From Acinetobacter puyangensis (GTDB taxonomy: Bacteria > Pseudomonadota > Gammaproteobacteria > Pseudomonadales > Moraxellaceae), in NCBI RefSeq assembly GCF_900096995.1, contig NZ_OANT01000005.1, forward strand, positions 300,302 to 364,301: a DNA stretch of 64,000 nt. The letters are read 5' to 3'. The notes under the pieces are model-generated. The model was given only the letters and a program-made list of their open reading frames with translations. It made no database searches and was not told the origin of the DNA. A program made the position numbers and the translations under genes. Within the stretch, counting starts at the first letter, position 1. The number at the start of each line of letters is the position of its first letter. This document shows, piece by piece, positions 23,750-32,389 of the stretch.

Positions 23750-26700
23750 ATGACGAAGACGATCAAAACTGTTTGTCCCTACTGTGGTGTAGGGTGCGGC
23801 ATGATCTTACAAGTCGAGAATAATCAGGTTGTTAAGTTAACTGGCGACAAGGAACATCCTAGCAATTTTGGTCGATTATGTACCAAAGGTTCTTCTGCCC
23901 ATCAAGCCCTTCGTCAATCTGGTCGTCTAGAAAAAGCCTATTTCCGTTCTGTGCGCAATGCCGAACCCGTTGCAACAGCGATGGATTACGCCATCTCGCA
24001 AACTGCCCAACGATTGCGCCAGATTATTGATCAAGATGGTGCAAATGCCGTTTCGTTTTATGTTTCCGGACAAATGTCCATCGAAGCACAATATCTGATT
24101 AACAAGCTCGCCAAAGGCTTTATTGGCACCAATAATATCGAATCCAATTCCCGTCTGTGCATGGCAAGTGCCGGCAGTGGTTATAAACTCTCGCTAGGCG
24201 CCGATGGTCCGCCCGGTTCTTATCAGGATTTTGATCATGCCGATGTTTTTTTTGTCATCGGCGCCAACATGGCAGATTGTCATCCCATTTTATTTTTACG
24301 TTTAATGGATCGGGTGAAAAAAGGCGCAAAACTGATCGTGGTTGATCCACGGCGTAATACCACTGCTGATAAAGCCGATTTATTTATGCAAATTAAACCC
24401 GGTACAGATTTATACTTACTCAATGGTTTATTGCATTTATTAATTAAAAACAATCATATAGATAGTGAATTTATTCAGGATTATACTGAAGGCTGGCAAC
24501 AAATGCCTGACTTTCTAGAAGATTATCCGCCACATCTGGTGGCTGAAAAGACCGGTATTGCCGAAGAGAAAATCCGACAGGCAGCACAGTGGCTCGGGGA
24601 AGCAGACAAATTTATGACCTGCTGGACCATGGGACTGAATCAAAGCACACACGGTACATGGAACACCAATGCAATTTGTAATCTACATCTGGCCACTGGA
24701 CAAATCTGTAAGTTAGGAAGTGGTCCATTTTCATTAACAGGACAACCCAATGCCATGGGTGGTCGGGAAATGGGCTATATGGGACCCGGCCTTCCAGGGC
24801 AACGTGCAGTACTGGCGGAAAAGGATCGTGACTTTATCGAAAATTATTGGGGCATCGCCAAAGGTACACTCACCACCAATCTAGGTAAAGGCACCATTGA
24901 CATGTTCGAGCGCATGAAAACAGGGGAAATTAAAGCCTGCTGGATTATTTGTACCAATCCGGTTGCAACCGTTGCCAATCGGCAGACTGTTATTGATGGA
25001 CTACAACATGCCGAATTGGTCATCACACAAGATGCTTTTTTAGAAACCGAAACCAATCGCTACGCCGATATTCTGTTACCGGCTGCATTATGGGCCGAAG
25101 CCGAAGGCGTGATGATTAATTCTGAACGCAACATGACCCTGATGCAAAAAGCCGTTGATCCACCTGGAGAGGCGTTACCAGATTGGCAAATCATCAGTCG
25201 TATTGCCTGTGAAATGGGCTATGCAAATGCTTTTAACTATCAATCCGCAGCAGAAGTTTTTGATGAAATCCGTGGCTGTTCCAATCCTAAAACCGGTTAT
25301 GACCTGCGTGGTGCCAGCCATGCACGATTAAGAGAAACGCCACTGCAATGGCCATGCCCTCCTCTTGATATCGAACAAGGGCAGCAAGATCGTCACCCGA
25401 TTCGCTATCTGAATGATGGAATCAGCCAACCCTTGCTTCAGGCTGATGAAGGTAAACACAGACCCCGACTGATTTTTCCAACCGAACACCATAAAGGCAT
25501 CTTTTTTGCCCGTCCTCATCTAGATCCGGCAGAAATGCCGGATGAAACGTATCCGTTTGTATTAAATACTGGGCGGGTTCAGCATCAATGGCATACGCTC
25601 ACCAAAACCGGAAAAATCGCCATACTGAATAAATTAAATTCTGGGCCATTTGTCGAAATTCACCATGAGGATGCAGCTCAACTAGGTCTTAAAGAAAAAC
25701 AGTCCGTCGAAATTCGTTCCAAACGCGGTAAAGCCATTTTACCCGCTGTCATTACCGATCGGGTTTTGCCGGGCAACTGTTTTGCCCCCTTCCACTGGAA
25801 TGATATCTATGGTGAAGATCTTGCGATTAATGCAGTGACCAGCGATGCCATTGATCCGCTCTCACAACAGCCTGAATTTAAAATTTGTGCTGTACAGCTT
25901 AGTCCGGTGATGGCTGATCCCTCATCAAGCATAAATGCTCAATCGGCTTACACTGAGAGCCAACAACACACAGATGCAATGTATGCTGATCCATCGATTT
26001 CTATGCAATCAAATACAGCGCAATCCCATATTCCTGAAATAATTTCAAATATCATGGGCCTGTCAAAGATTGCAGCACCACAATTAAACGCTCAGGAAAA
26101 ACAGTATCTTGCCGGCTTTATTGCAGCATTGCAAAATGTGGCGATCTCTACCCATAGCGTACCAATTTTACCTGATAATGCTCCTGTTTCAGAACAGCAT
26201 AAATTATGGGTTAATGGATTACTGGCAGGTTTATTTGCACGTACCTCTGTAGATCATTCGGCAGCCAATCTGCCAGCACAAACAGATTCTGGCAACAATA
26301 CACATCAGCCTGAAACATCACTGGTAACGTTATTATGGGCATCACAAACCGGTAATAGTGAAAGTCTGGCAGAATCTTTTGCCGAAAAAATCAAACAATC
26401 CGGGTATCAGGTCGCTATGCAGGAAATGAATGATTTTTCCATTCAGCAACTGAATAAAATCCAACATTTACTCTGTATTAGCAGTACCTTTGGTGATGGC
26501 GACTCACCGGATAACGGTCAAAATTTTTGGAATGATTTAAACAATCAAAAGGATCTGGATCTAAAAACCCTAAAATATAGTGTACTGGCACTGGGTGATC
26601 CAAACTATGATCAATTCTGTGGCCACGGTAAACGTCTTGATCAAAAATTGGCTGAACTTGGGGCTTCACGAATTTTTGACCGTATTGATTGCGATACCGA

Positions 26701-27931
26701 TTTTAAGGAAAAAGCTGAACAATGGTTATCCAGTGTATTGTCCAAATTAAATACTGAACCGACCAAAACGATTGAATCCTCACCGCTAAAACCGGGAAAA
26801 ATAAACTCAAATGCTCCGACTAAAGCAAAACCGTTTCATGCTCAGTTGATTTGTAACAAGCGACTTAATGCCGAACACTCCAACAAGGATATACGTTTAT
26901 TTGCCTTTGATATCAAAGACTCCGGAATAAGTTATGAGGCAGGTGATGCACTTGGTGTTTGGCCTAAAAACTGTCCCGAACTGGTGGAAGAATTACTTAG
27001 CGTATGTCAATTGTCCGGTGATAGTGTAGTGTCCAAAATTGACTTGGCCGAAATGCCATTACGGCAAGCATTGACTGAACGCTTTGAAATCGCCAAGCCC
27101 CAAACCAAGGCACTGCAATTCATTGCGACAAAAGGACATTATCACTTTTTGCAGGATTTACTCGATCAACCCGACAAATCAGAACTCAAAAAATGGCTCT
27201 GGGGCAAACAACTGGTCGATATTCTGCATGAATTCCCAGTAAAACTGGCAACTAATGAGTTAATCGGGATCCTTGGTAATTTACAACCCCGTTTATATTC
27301 CATCGCGTCAAGTTCAGTTGCATATCCGGAGCAGATTCATCTGACCGTATCCGCAGTACGCTATGACTGTCAGGGACGTCAGCGCAAAGGGGTGTCTTCA
27401 ACCTTTTTAGCAGATCGCGCGACAAATCAGACTGTGGCGATTTTCGTGCAAAAATCTGCATCATTCCACCCACCGGCGGACGGCAATCTACCATTAATCA
27501 TGGTCGGACCGGGGACGGGTATTGCACCTTTCCGCGGTTTCTTGCAACAACGTCAGGCACGCGGTGATCAAGGTAAAAACTGGCTGTTCTTTGGCGAGCA
27601 ATTTTCAGCGCATGATTTTTATTATCAGGAGGAATTGTTGCAATTACAACAAGATGGTATTTTAACCCGTCTAGATCTGGCATTTTCGCGTGATCAGGAA
27701 CAAAAGATTTATGTACAAGATCGCATGCGGGAGAATGGTGCAGAACTATGGCAGTGGCTACAACAGGGTGCATATTTCTGTGTCTGTGGTGATGCCAGCC
27801 GCATGGCAAAGGATGTGGATGCTGCATTAAAAGACATTATTGCAACTCATGGTCAAATGTCTGAAGAACAAGCCACCGAATATGTAATTGGCATGAGTCG
27901 TGAAAAACGTTATTTACGTGATGTGTATTGA
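23750..27931 (+). CDS. nasA: assimilatory nitrate reductase fused to a CysJ-like diflavin reductase
   Basis: This 1393-residue cytoplasmic enzyme reduces nitrate to nitrite. Residues 1 to about 720 are the molybdopterin nitrate reductase, opening with a 4Fe-4S motif (CPYCGVGCGM and later GRLCTKG). A low-complexity linker follows. From about 857 comes a flavodoxin domain (LLWASQTGNSES, SSTFGDGDSPD). Near 1180 is the FAD-binding RLYSIASSS, near 1254 the NADPH-binding GPGTGIAPFRGFLQQR, and the end is SREKRYLRDVY. The fused reductase replaces a separate electron-donor subunit. I start at the ATG at 23750, with AAAGGTG upstream; the longer frame from GTG 23714 would bury that site. Control is by sigma-54 plus NasT antitermination. 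It ends two bases from the convergent kinase gene. Confidence 0.93.
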   Translation: MTKTIKTVCPYCGVGCGMILQVENNQVVKLTGDKEHPSNFGRLCTKGSSAHQALRQSGRLEKAYFRSVRNAEPVATAMDYAISQTAQRLRQIIDQDGANAVSFYVSGQMSIEAQYLINKLAKGFIGTNNIESNSRLCMASAGSGYKLSLGADGPPGSYQDFDHADVFFVIGANMADCHPILFLRLMDRVKKGAKLIVVDPRRNTTADKADLFMQIKPGTDLYLLNGLLHLLIKNNHIDSEFIQDYTEGWQQMPDFLEDYPPHLVAEKTGIAEEKIRQAAQWLGEADKFMTCWTMGLNQSTHGTWNTNAICNLHLATGQICKLGSGPFSLTGQPNAMGGREMGYMGPGLPGQRAVLAEKDRDFIENYWGIAKGTLTTNLGKGTIDMFERMKTGEIKACWIICTNPVATVANRQTVIDGLQHAELVITQDAFLETETNRYADILLPAALWAEAEGVMINSERNMTLMQKAVDPPGEALPDWQIISRIACEMGYANAFNYQSAAEVFDEIRGCSNPKTGYDLRGASHARLRETPLQWPCPPLDIEQGQQDRHPIRYLNDGISQPLLQADEGKHRPRLIFPTEHHKGIFFARPHLDPAEMPDETYPFVLNTGRVQHQWHTLTKTGKIAILNKLNSGPFVEIHHEDAAQLGLKEKQSVEIRSKRGKAILPAVITDRVLPGNCFAPFHWNDIYGEDLAINAVTSDAIDPLSQQPEFKICAVQLSPVMADPSSSINAQSAYTESQQHTDAMYADPSISMQSNTAQSHIPEIISNIMGLSKIAAPQLNAQEKQYLAGFIAALQNVAISTHSVPILPDNAPVSEQHKLWVNGLLAGLFARTSVDHSAANLPAQTDSGNNTHQPETSLVTLLWASQTGNSESLAESFAEKIKQSGYQVAMQEMNDFSIQQLNKIQHLLCISSTFGDGDSPDNGQNFWNDLNNQKDLDLKTLKYSVLALGDPNYDQFCGHGKRLDQKLAELGASRIFDRIDCDTDFKEKAEQWLSSVLSKLNTEPTKTIESSPLKPGKINSNAPTKAKPFHAQLICNKRLNAEHSNKDIRLFAFDIKDSGISYEAGDALGVWPKNCPELVEELLSVCQLSGDSVVSKIDLAEMPLRQALTERFEIAKPQTKALQFIATKGHYHFLQDLLDQPDKSELKKWLWGKQLVDILHEFPVKLATNELIGILGNLQPRLYSIASSSVAYPEQIHLTVSAVRYDCQGRQRKGVSSTFLADRATNQTVAIFVQKSASFHPPADGNLPLIMVGPGTGIAPFRGFLQQRQARGDQGKNWLFFGEQFSAHDFYYQEELLQLQQDGILTRLDLAFSRDQEQKIYVQDRMRENGAELWQWLQQGAYFCVCGDASRMAKDVDAALKDIIATHGQMSEEQATEYVIGMSREKRYLRDVY

Positions 27932-27933
27932 TG

Positions 27934-29682
27934 CTAATGTGGATCATAAATCGCGACAATACCGACAATGATCAATAGCAATAAAATTGCCGAAAGTGAC
28001 TGCCAGAACCAAAGTGGATTTTTTGCCATTAAATGGTTGTTTGCTCTACGCAAAAATTCCGGGTTGGCATGTTTTAAATCATGAATAAATTCTGATAGGG
28101 CTTCATAACGTCGATCAGGATCAAGTTGCAAGGCTTTTTGTAAAGCAGTATCAAACCAGTCCGGAATATCTGGGCGATATGCCTGAATACTTTGATAATG
28201 TAAGGTTTTAAGCTGCTTTTTGCTTCGGCATTTGGCAATGTCGGTTGCATAAGGTAATTGCTTGCACAGCAAATAATAGGTCATCACTGCCAAAGAGAAT
28301 TGGTCGGATCGGGTCGAGGCAACTTGTCCAATAAAATATTCCGGTGCCATATAAGCCAAAGTTCCCAGTGCACGGTGAGCATGTTGTGGCTGGAACTCGG
28401 CAATCCCCTTGACTGAGCTTGAACCAAAATCAATCAGGGTGATGTTTTGTTCTTCATCAATCATGACATTTTCGGGACGAATATCCTGATGCAACATTTC
28501 AAAGCGATGCATGACATTCAATCCCTTTGCCAGCTGTGTAATAATTTCTACCACTTGGGCAATTTCGACTGGCTGTTTTTGTCTGGCCAGCCACTGTGTC
28601 AGGGTCTGTCCATCTATATATTGCAGGGTATGATAAATAAAATTTTTGGGTCTAAAATGTGGATAAACTGCCAGTACATGAGGATGATCAATACGCTTTG
28701 CCACCCATTCTTCCAAAAAGAATTGTTCCAGCAAACATTGATCCTGTTGTAAATCTGCACTAGGGATTTTCAGTACCAGACTGGATTGCTGCACATCATC
28801 ATATGCCAGATATAAGCAACTGCGATGATTATGCCGTAAAATCTTTTGAATTTGATAGCCTTCAAAAGATTGCCCCACCTCCAGATTTGGAGCAAAACTT
28901 AAATTCTGATATTCTGCACTAAAGTTTTCATTAGTCACATACGATATTGTCTGTATTTTAATGATTTGTATGGTTAAATTATCAGAACTCCCCTGCTCAT
29001 ATGCTGTTTCAACCAGTAATTTGGCTGCCTCATCGAACTGCTGATGTTGTGTCAAAACATCAAGTATTATTGTTTTATCTAGATATTCATAGGCACCATC
29101 TGTCATCAATATAAAAATATCGTCTGGATAAATCTCAACACTGCAATAATCTATCTCAACTTTTTGATTAACGCCCAGCGCACGGTTTAAATAGCTTTCT
29201 TTTGCCGACAACCAAACCCGATGATCAATGGTTAACTGCTCAAGCTGACCAGACTGTAAACGATAAATTCTGGCATCACCGATATGGAAAATATGTGCCT
29301 GATTGGCTTTTAAAATAAGGGCACTCAAGGTGCATACATATCCCCGATCCTTATCAAACCGTCCCTGACTTTGCTGGGTTTGCGCATATAACCATGAATT
29401 ACAAGCATTGATCACCCGTTCTGCCGAAGTTTTAACGCGCCATGAATCGGGAGTAGAAAAATAATCGGATAGAAAACTACTGACTGCGGTTTCACTGGCA
29501 ATATGACTGACATTGCTACTACTGATCCCATCAGCAATGGCAAATGCCATACCTTTTTGTTGCAGCAAATAATTTTTGCTAAGACTTGCTCCATAAAAAT
29601 CTTGATTTTCAGCTTTACGACCAGCATGCGAATATTGTCCTAACTGCACACTTAATTGCGAGGCTTTACTGGTTTTAGGCAT
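27934..29682 (-). CDS. PP2C-type phosphatase fused to Ser/Thr kinase, membrane-anchored
   Basis: This 582-residue protein has an N-terminal PP2C domain (FAIADGISSSNVSHIASETA, HIGDARIYRL, LMTDGAYEYL, SDNLT; residues about 10-240). A protein kinase domain follows (about 270-530) with the invariant Lys in VLKIPS, a catalytic loop HQDIRPENVMI in place of HRD, and IDFGSSS in place of DFG. A single C-terminal membrane segment (WFWQSLSAILLLLIIVGIVAIY) anchors it with the enzymatic part in the cytosol. Such bifunctional proteins are known beside nitrate assimilation genes in pseudomonads; the target is unknown. It follows the FNT gene by 77 bp, so it may be cotranscribed with nirC. Confidence 0.88.
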   Translation of the reverse strand: MPKTSKASQLSVQLGQYSHAGRKAENQDFYGASLSKNYLLQQKGMAFAIADGISSSNVSHIASETAVSSFLSDYFSTPDSWRVKTSAERVINACNSWLYAQTQQSQGRFDKDRGYVCTLSALILKANQAHIFHIGDARIYRLQSGQLEQLTIDHRVWLSAKESYLNRALGVNQKVEIDYCSVEIYPDDIFILMTDGAYEYLDKTIILDVLTQHQQFDEAAKLLVETAYEQGSSDNLTIQIIKIQTISYVTNENFSAEYQNLSFAPNLEVGQSFEGYQIQKILRHNHRSCLYLAYDDVQQSSLVLKIPSADLQQDQCLLEQFFLEEWVAKRIDHPHVLAVYPHFRPKNFIYHTLQYIDGQTLTQWLARQKQPVEIAQVVEIITQLAKGLNVMHRFEMLHQDIRPENVMIDEEQNITLIDFGSSSVKGIAEFQPQHAHRALGTLAYMAPEYFIGQVASTRSDQFSLAVMTYYLLCKQLPYATDIAKCRSKKQLKTLHYQSIQAYRPDIPDWFDTALQKALQLDPDRRYEALSEFIHDLKHANPEFLRRANNHLMAKNPLWFWQSLSAILLLLIIVGIVAIYDPH

Positions 29683-29759
29683 CTATCAATACTCTATTAC
29701 TGGATAATGAATTTTATCAATGGGACAATCCCTATCCCATTTTAATGCTCATGCATTGA

Positions 29760-30569
29760 TTAGAATTGACATTTTGGTGCAGTTCTGACATGGGTAATAT
29801 AAAGTGCAAGCCCAGTCATCAAAAAACCACCAACTAGATTACCCAAGGCAACAGGAATTTCATTCCACAGCAAATAGTCCATCACCGAAAAATCACCGCC
29901 CAGCATCATTGCAAATGGAAATAAAAACATATTCACCACAGAATGCTCAAAGCCCATGGCAAAGAACAGCATGACAGGCATCCACATAGCAATAAATTTA
30001 CCACTCACACTAGTAGAGATCATGGCACCGACGACTGCAAGTGAGACCATCCAGTTACATAACATGCCGCGAATAAAAATCGTAATCCAGCCCGGTATTC
30101 CATGTTCCTTATAGCCTAAAGTCCTGCTTTCACCAATATGGGCAATTTTATTACCTGCCGCATCAGGTTCGGTGGAAAATCCATAGGTAAAAACAAATGC
30201 CATTAACACTGCGATAATCAGTGCACCGATAAAATTACCAACAAACACCAAACCCCAATTTTTAAAAATTCTGGCCCAAGTCACGCCGGGGCGTTTATCC
30301 AGCCATGCTAGTGGTGTCAACATAAAAACACCAGTCACCAGATCATAACCCAGCAAATAAATCATACTTAAACCAACCGGGAATAATAGTGCACCGACCA
30401 GGGGATAACCGGTCTGAATCCCCATACTGATTGCTAAAACTGCGGCAATTGCCAGAATTGCACCAGCCATAATTGCTCTGATCAGCACGTCTCTGGTTGC
30501 CATATGCAATTTTGATTCGCCAGCGTCAACCATTTTGGTTGAGAACTCCGAGGGTGCAAGATAGGACAT
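29760..30569 (-). CDS. nirC: formate/nitrite transporter (FNT) family channel
   Basis: This 269-residue inner-membrane protein has about six hydrophobic segments and FNT features such as the central FVGNFIGALIIAVLMAFVF, RGMLCNWMVSLAVV and GFEHSVVNMFLFPFAMMLGGDFS. In this setting it probably moves nitrite (in, or out when it builds up). It has its own sigma-54 promoter and an antitermination leader, although it lies just 193 bp after the nirD fusion on the same strand. Confidence 0.9.
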   Translation of the reverse strand: MSYLAPSEFSTKMVDAGESKLHMATRDVLIRAIMAGAILAIAAVLAISMGIQTGYPLVGALLFPVGLSMIYLLGYDLVTGVFMLTPLAWLDKRPGVTWARIFKNWGLVFVGNFIGALIIAVLMAFVFTYGFSTEPDAAGNKIAHIGESRTLGYKEHGIPGWITIFIRGMLCNWMVSLAVVGAMISTSVSGKFIAMWMPVMLFFAMGFEHSVVNMFLFPFAMMLGGDFSVMDYLLWNEIPVALGNLVGGFLMTGLALYITHVRTAPKCQF

Positions 30570-30613
30570 AATTTTTCACCTCTGTTTATTTTAACCTTCA
30601 TCAAAACAGACAT

Positions 30614-30706
30614 AAAAAAACGCCTAAAGCATCTTTCAGCTTTAGGCGCCATTGCCTGATATCAAATGAATGATCAATACGTTTTTAATCTTGGCATCGT
30701 TGCCAA
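30614..30706 (-). promoter_or_regulatory. NasT antitermination leader with intrinsic terminator, upstream of nirC
   Basis: Read on the minus strand, hairpin 1 (30706-30691) is TTGGC-AACGAT-GCCAA. Hairpin 2 (30657-30644) is AGGC-AATGGC-GCCT. Both have hexaloops with A1 and G4. The terminator follows: CGCCTAAAGC's complement pair (30648-30639 with 30630-30621) and seven T at 30620-30614. Hairpin 2 shares bases with the outer arm of the terminator, so only one can form. NasT bound to the two hairpins would favour read-through. In the absence of NasT binding, the same terminator also serves the upstream nirBD transcript. Confidence 0.85.
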
Positions 30707-30721
30707 ATACATATTAGATAA

Positions 30722-30737
30722 AGCAAATAACGTACCA
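30722..30737 (-). promoter_or_regulatory. sigma-54 (-24/-12) promoter of nirC
   Basis: On the minus strand it reads TGGTACG-TTAT-TTGCT, one mismatch from consensus with correct spacing. The predicted start near 30711 is five bases before the first leader hairpin. It lies between the nirD fusion stop and the leader. Confidence 0.7.
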
Positions 30738-30762
30738 CATTAATGTATTTCTAATGCAGTCA

Positions 30763-32367
30763 TTAACCGGCCTGTTTTAAGGCAAAATCGCGACCATACA
30801 ACAGTTTATTGCGAAACTGCTTGACTGAGGTTTGATCACTAATTAATTCCGCATACCATGCGCCATCTTCGGTATCACCAAATAACACTGCCCCGATCAT
30901 TTTGTCATTTTGAAGAATCAATCGTTTATAAATTTGCCGTTTTTCATCATGCAAAATTATATCTTCAACATCATTTTGTGCTTCGATATTACCTGCCGAA
31001 AACACATCCACACCACTGACTTTAAGCTGAGTCGGCGTAGGTACCGTTTTAAAGGTTAAACTGCCATGCTCTGCCAAATGTTGCGCACACACAAATGCCT
31101 GTCCCCATAAAGGTTCAACCAGCCCAAATGTAGTGCCGTTATATTCGATACATTCACCCACGGCATAAATGCTAGGATCAAAAGTCTGCATGGTAGCATT
31201 CACCACGATGCCGCGATTACAGCGCAAACCAGCATTTTGCGCCAGCGTCATATTGGCACGAATACCGACAGCAAACACCACCAAATCGGCTGGCAATTGC
31301 GTACCATCTGCCAGATGTACAGCAGTCACCTGTCCGTCCTGCCCGATAATTTCCTCAGTTGAGGCTTCAGTAATGATTTTTATGCCTTTGGCCTGAATAC
31401 TTTTGCGTAGCATCTCGCTGGCACGTTGATCCAGTTGCCGCTCCATAATCCGATCCATCAAATGTAACACCGTAACATTCATGCCACGTTGTTTTAAACC
31501 ATAAGCTGCTTCTAGTCCCAGCAATCCACCACCAATCACAATGGCATTTTGCTTATGCTGGCTCAAATCAATCATTTGATTGACATCGTAAATATCACGA
31601 AAACTGAGCACGCCTTTTAAATCATTACCTTTAATCGGTGGCATAAATGGACGTGAACCTGTCGCCAGAATCAGACGATCATAGGGTACCTCCAGACCTG
31701 ATTTGGTCATGACAGTTTTATTACGTCGATCAATCCTGACTGCCAGATCGCCACCAATAAAACGGATATTTTTTTCTTGATACCATTCCGGTGAATGCAG
31801 CATGATTTGTTCAATGGTCTTTTCACCCGACAACACCGGTGACAACATAATACGATTATAGTTGCCCCACGGTTCTTCACCAATCACCGTAATCTCATAT
31901 AAATCAGGCGCAATATCCAGTAAATCTTCCAGACAACGCATTCCCGCCAAACCATTTCCAACTAATATCATTTTATGCTTGCTTTGTTGTGTGGCAATTC
32001 TGGTTAAATAGGTTTTTTGTGGTACAGGCGATACCCAGACATCACCATTCTCCACTTTACAGGGATATACTGTTAAATGTTGATCGGCATCTTCCAGACA
32101 ACGTCCGGTTGCCAAACTAAAATGCTGTTTATAAATGGGTGAAGCAATCACTCGTTCGCCCTGAATATCGCCAATAATGCCGCGTGACATGACATTTGCG
32201 CCACTAAATGGATCATGATTACTCAAGGCATAAATCCGTTGTTCATCACCGACCCGAAATAAGGCAATTTGCTGATCATTGATCAAGGCACAAACACCGG
32301 TATTGGGCTGAATCTGGATTAACTGACAAATACGTTGCCAGTCTAAATCTTGTGCAAATTGTGTCAT
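30763..32367 (-). CDS. nirD: NirD fused to a NirB-like FAD/NAD(P)H oxidoreductase
   Basis: This 534-residue protein has a NirD Rieske-fold domain at residues 1 to about 115 (DPFSGANVMSRGIIGDIQGERVIASPIYKQHFSLATGRCLED). A pyridine-nucleotide oxidoreductase follows from about 130, with the FAD fold (MILVGNGLAGMRCLEDLL), LILATGSRPFMPPI, a second nucleotide fold (AIVIGGGLLGLEAAYGLKQRG) and VFAVGIRANMTLAQNAGL. The second half resembles the front of NirB, so nitrite reductase here has two reductase modules. I start at the ATG at 32367, with GGAGG upstream; the longer frame would overlap nirB. It follows nirB by 22 bp. Confidence 0.88.
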   Translation of the reverse strand: MTQFAQDLDWQRICQLIQIQPNTGVCALINDQQIALFRVGDEQRIYALSNHDPFSGANVMSRGIIGDIQGERVIASPIYKQHFSLATGRCLEDADQHLTVYPCKVENGDVWVSPVPQKTYLTRIATQQSKHKMILVGNGLAGMRCLEDLLDIAPDLYEITVIGEEPWGNYNRIMLSPVLSGEKTIEQIMLHSPEWYQEKNIRFIGGDLAVRIDRRNKTVMTKSGLEVPYDRLILATGSRPFMPPIKGNDLKGVLSFRDIYDVNQMIDLSQHKQNAIVIGGGLLGLEAAYGLKQRGMNVTVLHLMDRIMERQLDQRASEMLRKSIQAKGIKIITEASTEEIIGQDGQVTAVHLADGTQLPADLVVFAVGIRANMTLAQNAGLRCNRGIVVNATMQTFDPSIYAVGECIEYNGTTFGLVEPLWGQAFVCAQHLAEHGSLTFKTVPTPTQLKVSGVDVFSAGNIEAQNDVEDIILHDEKRQIYKRLILQNDKMIGAVLFGDTEDGAWYAELISDQTSVKQFRNKLLYGRDFALKQAG

Positions 32368-32389
32368 CTCTATATCTCCTCCAGTTGCC

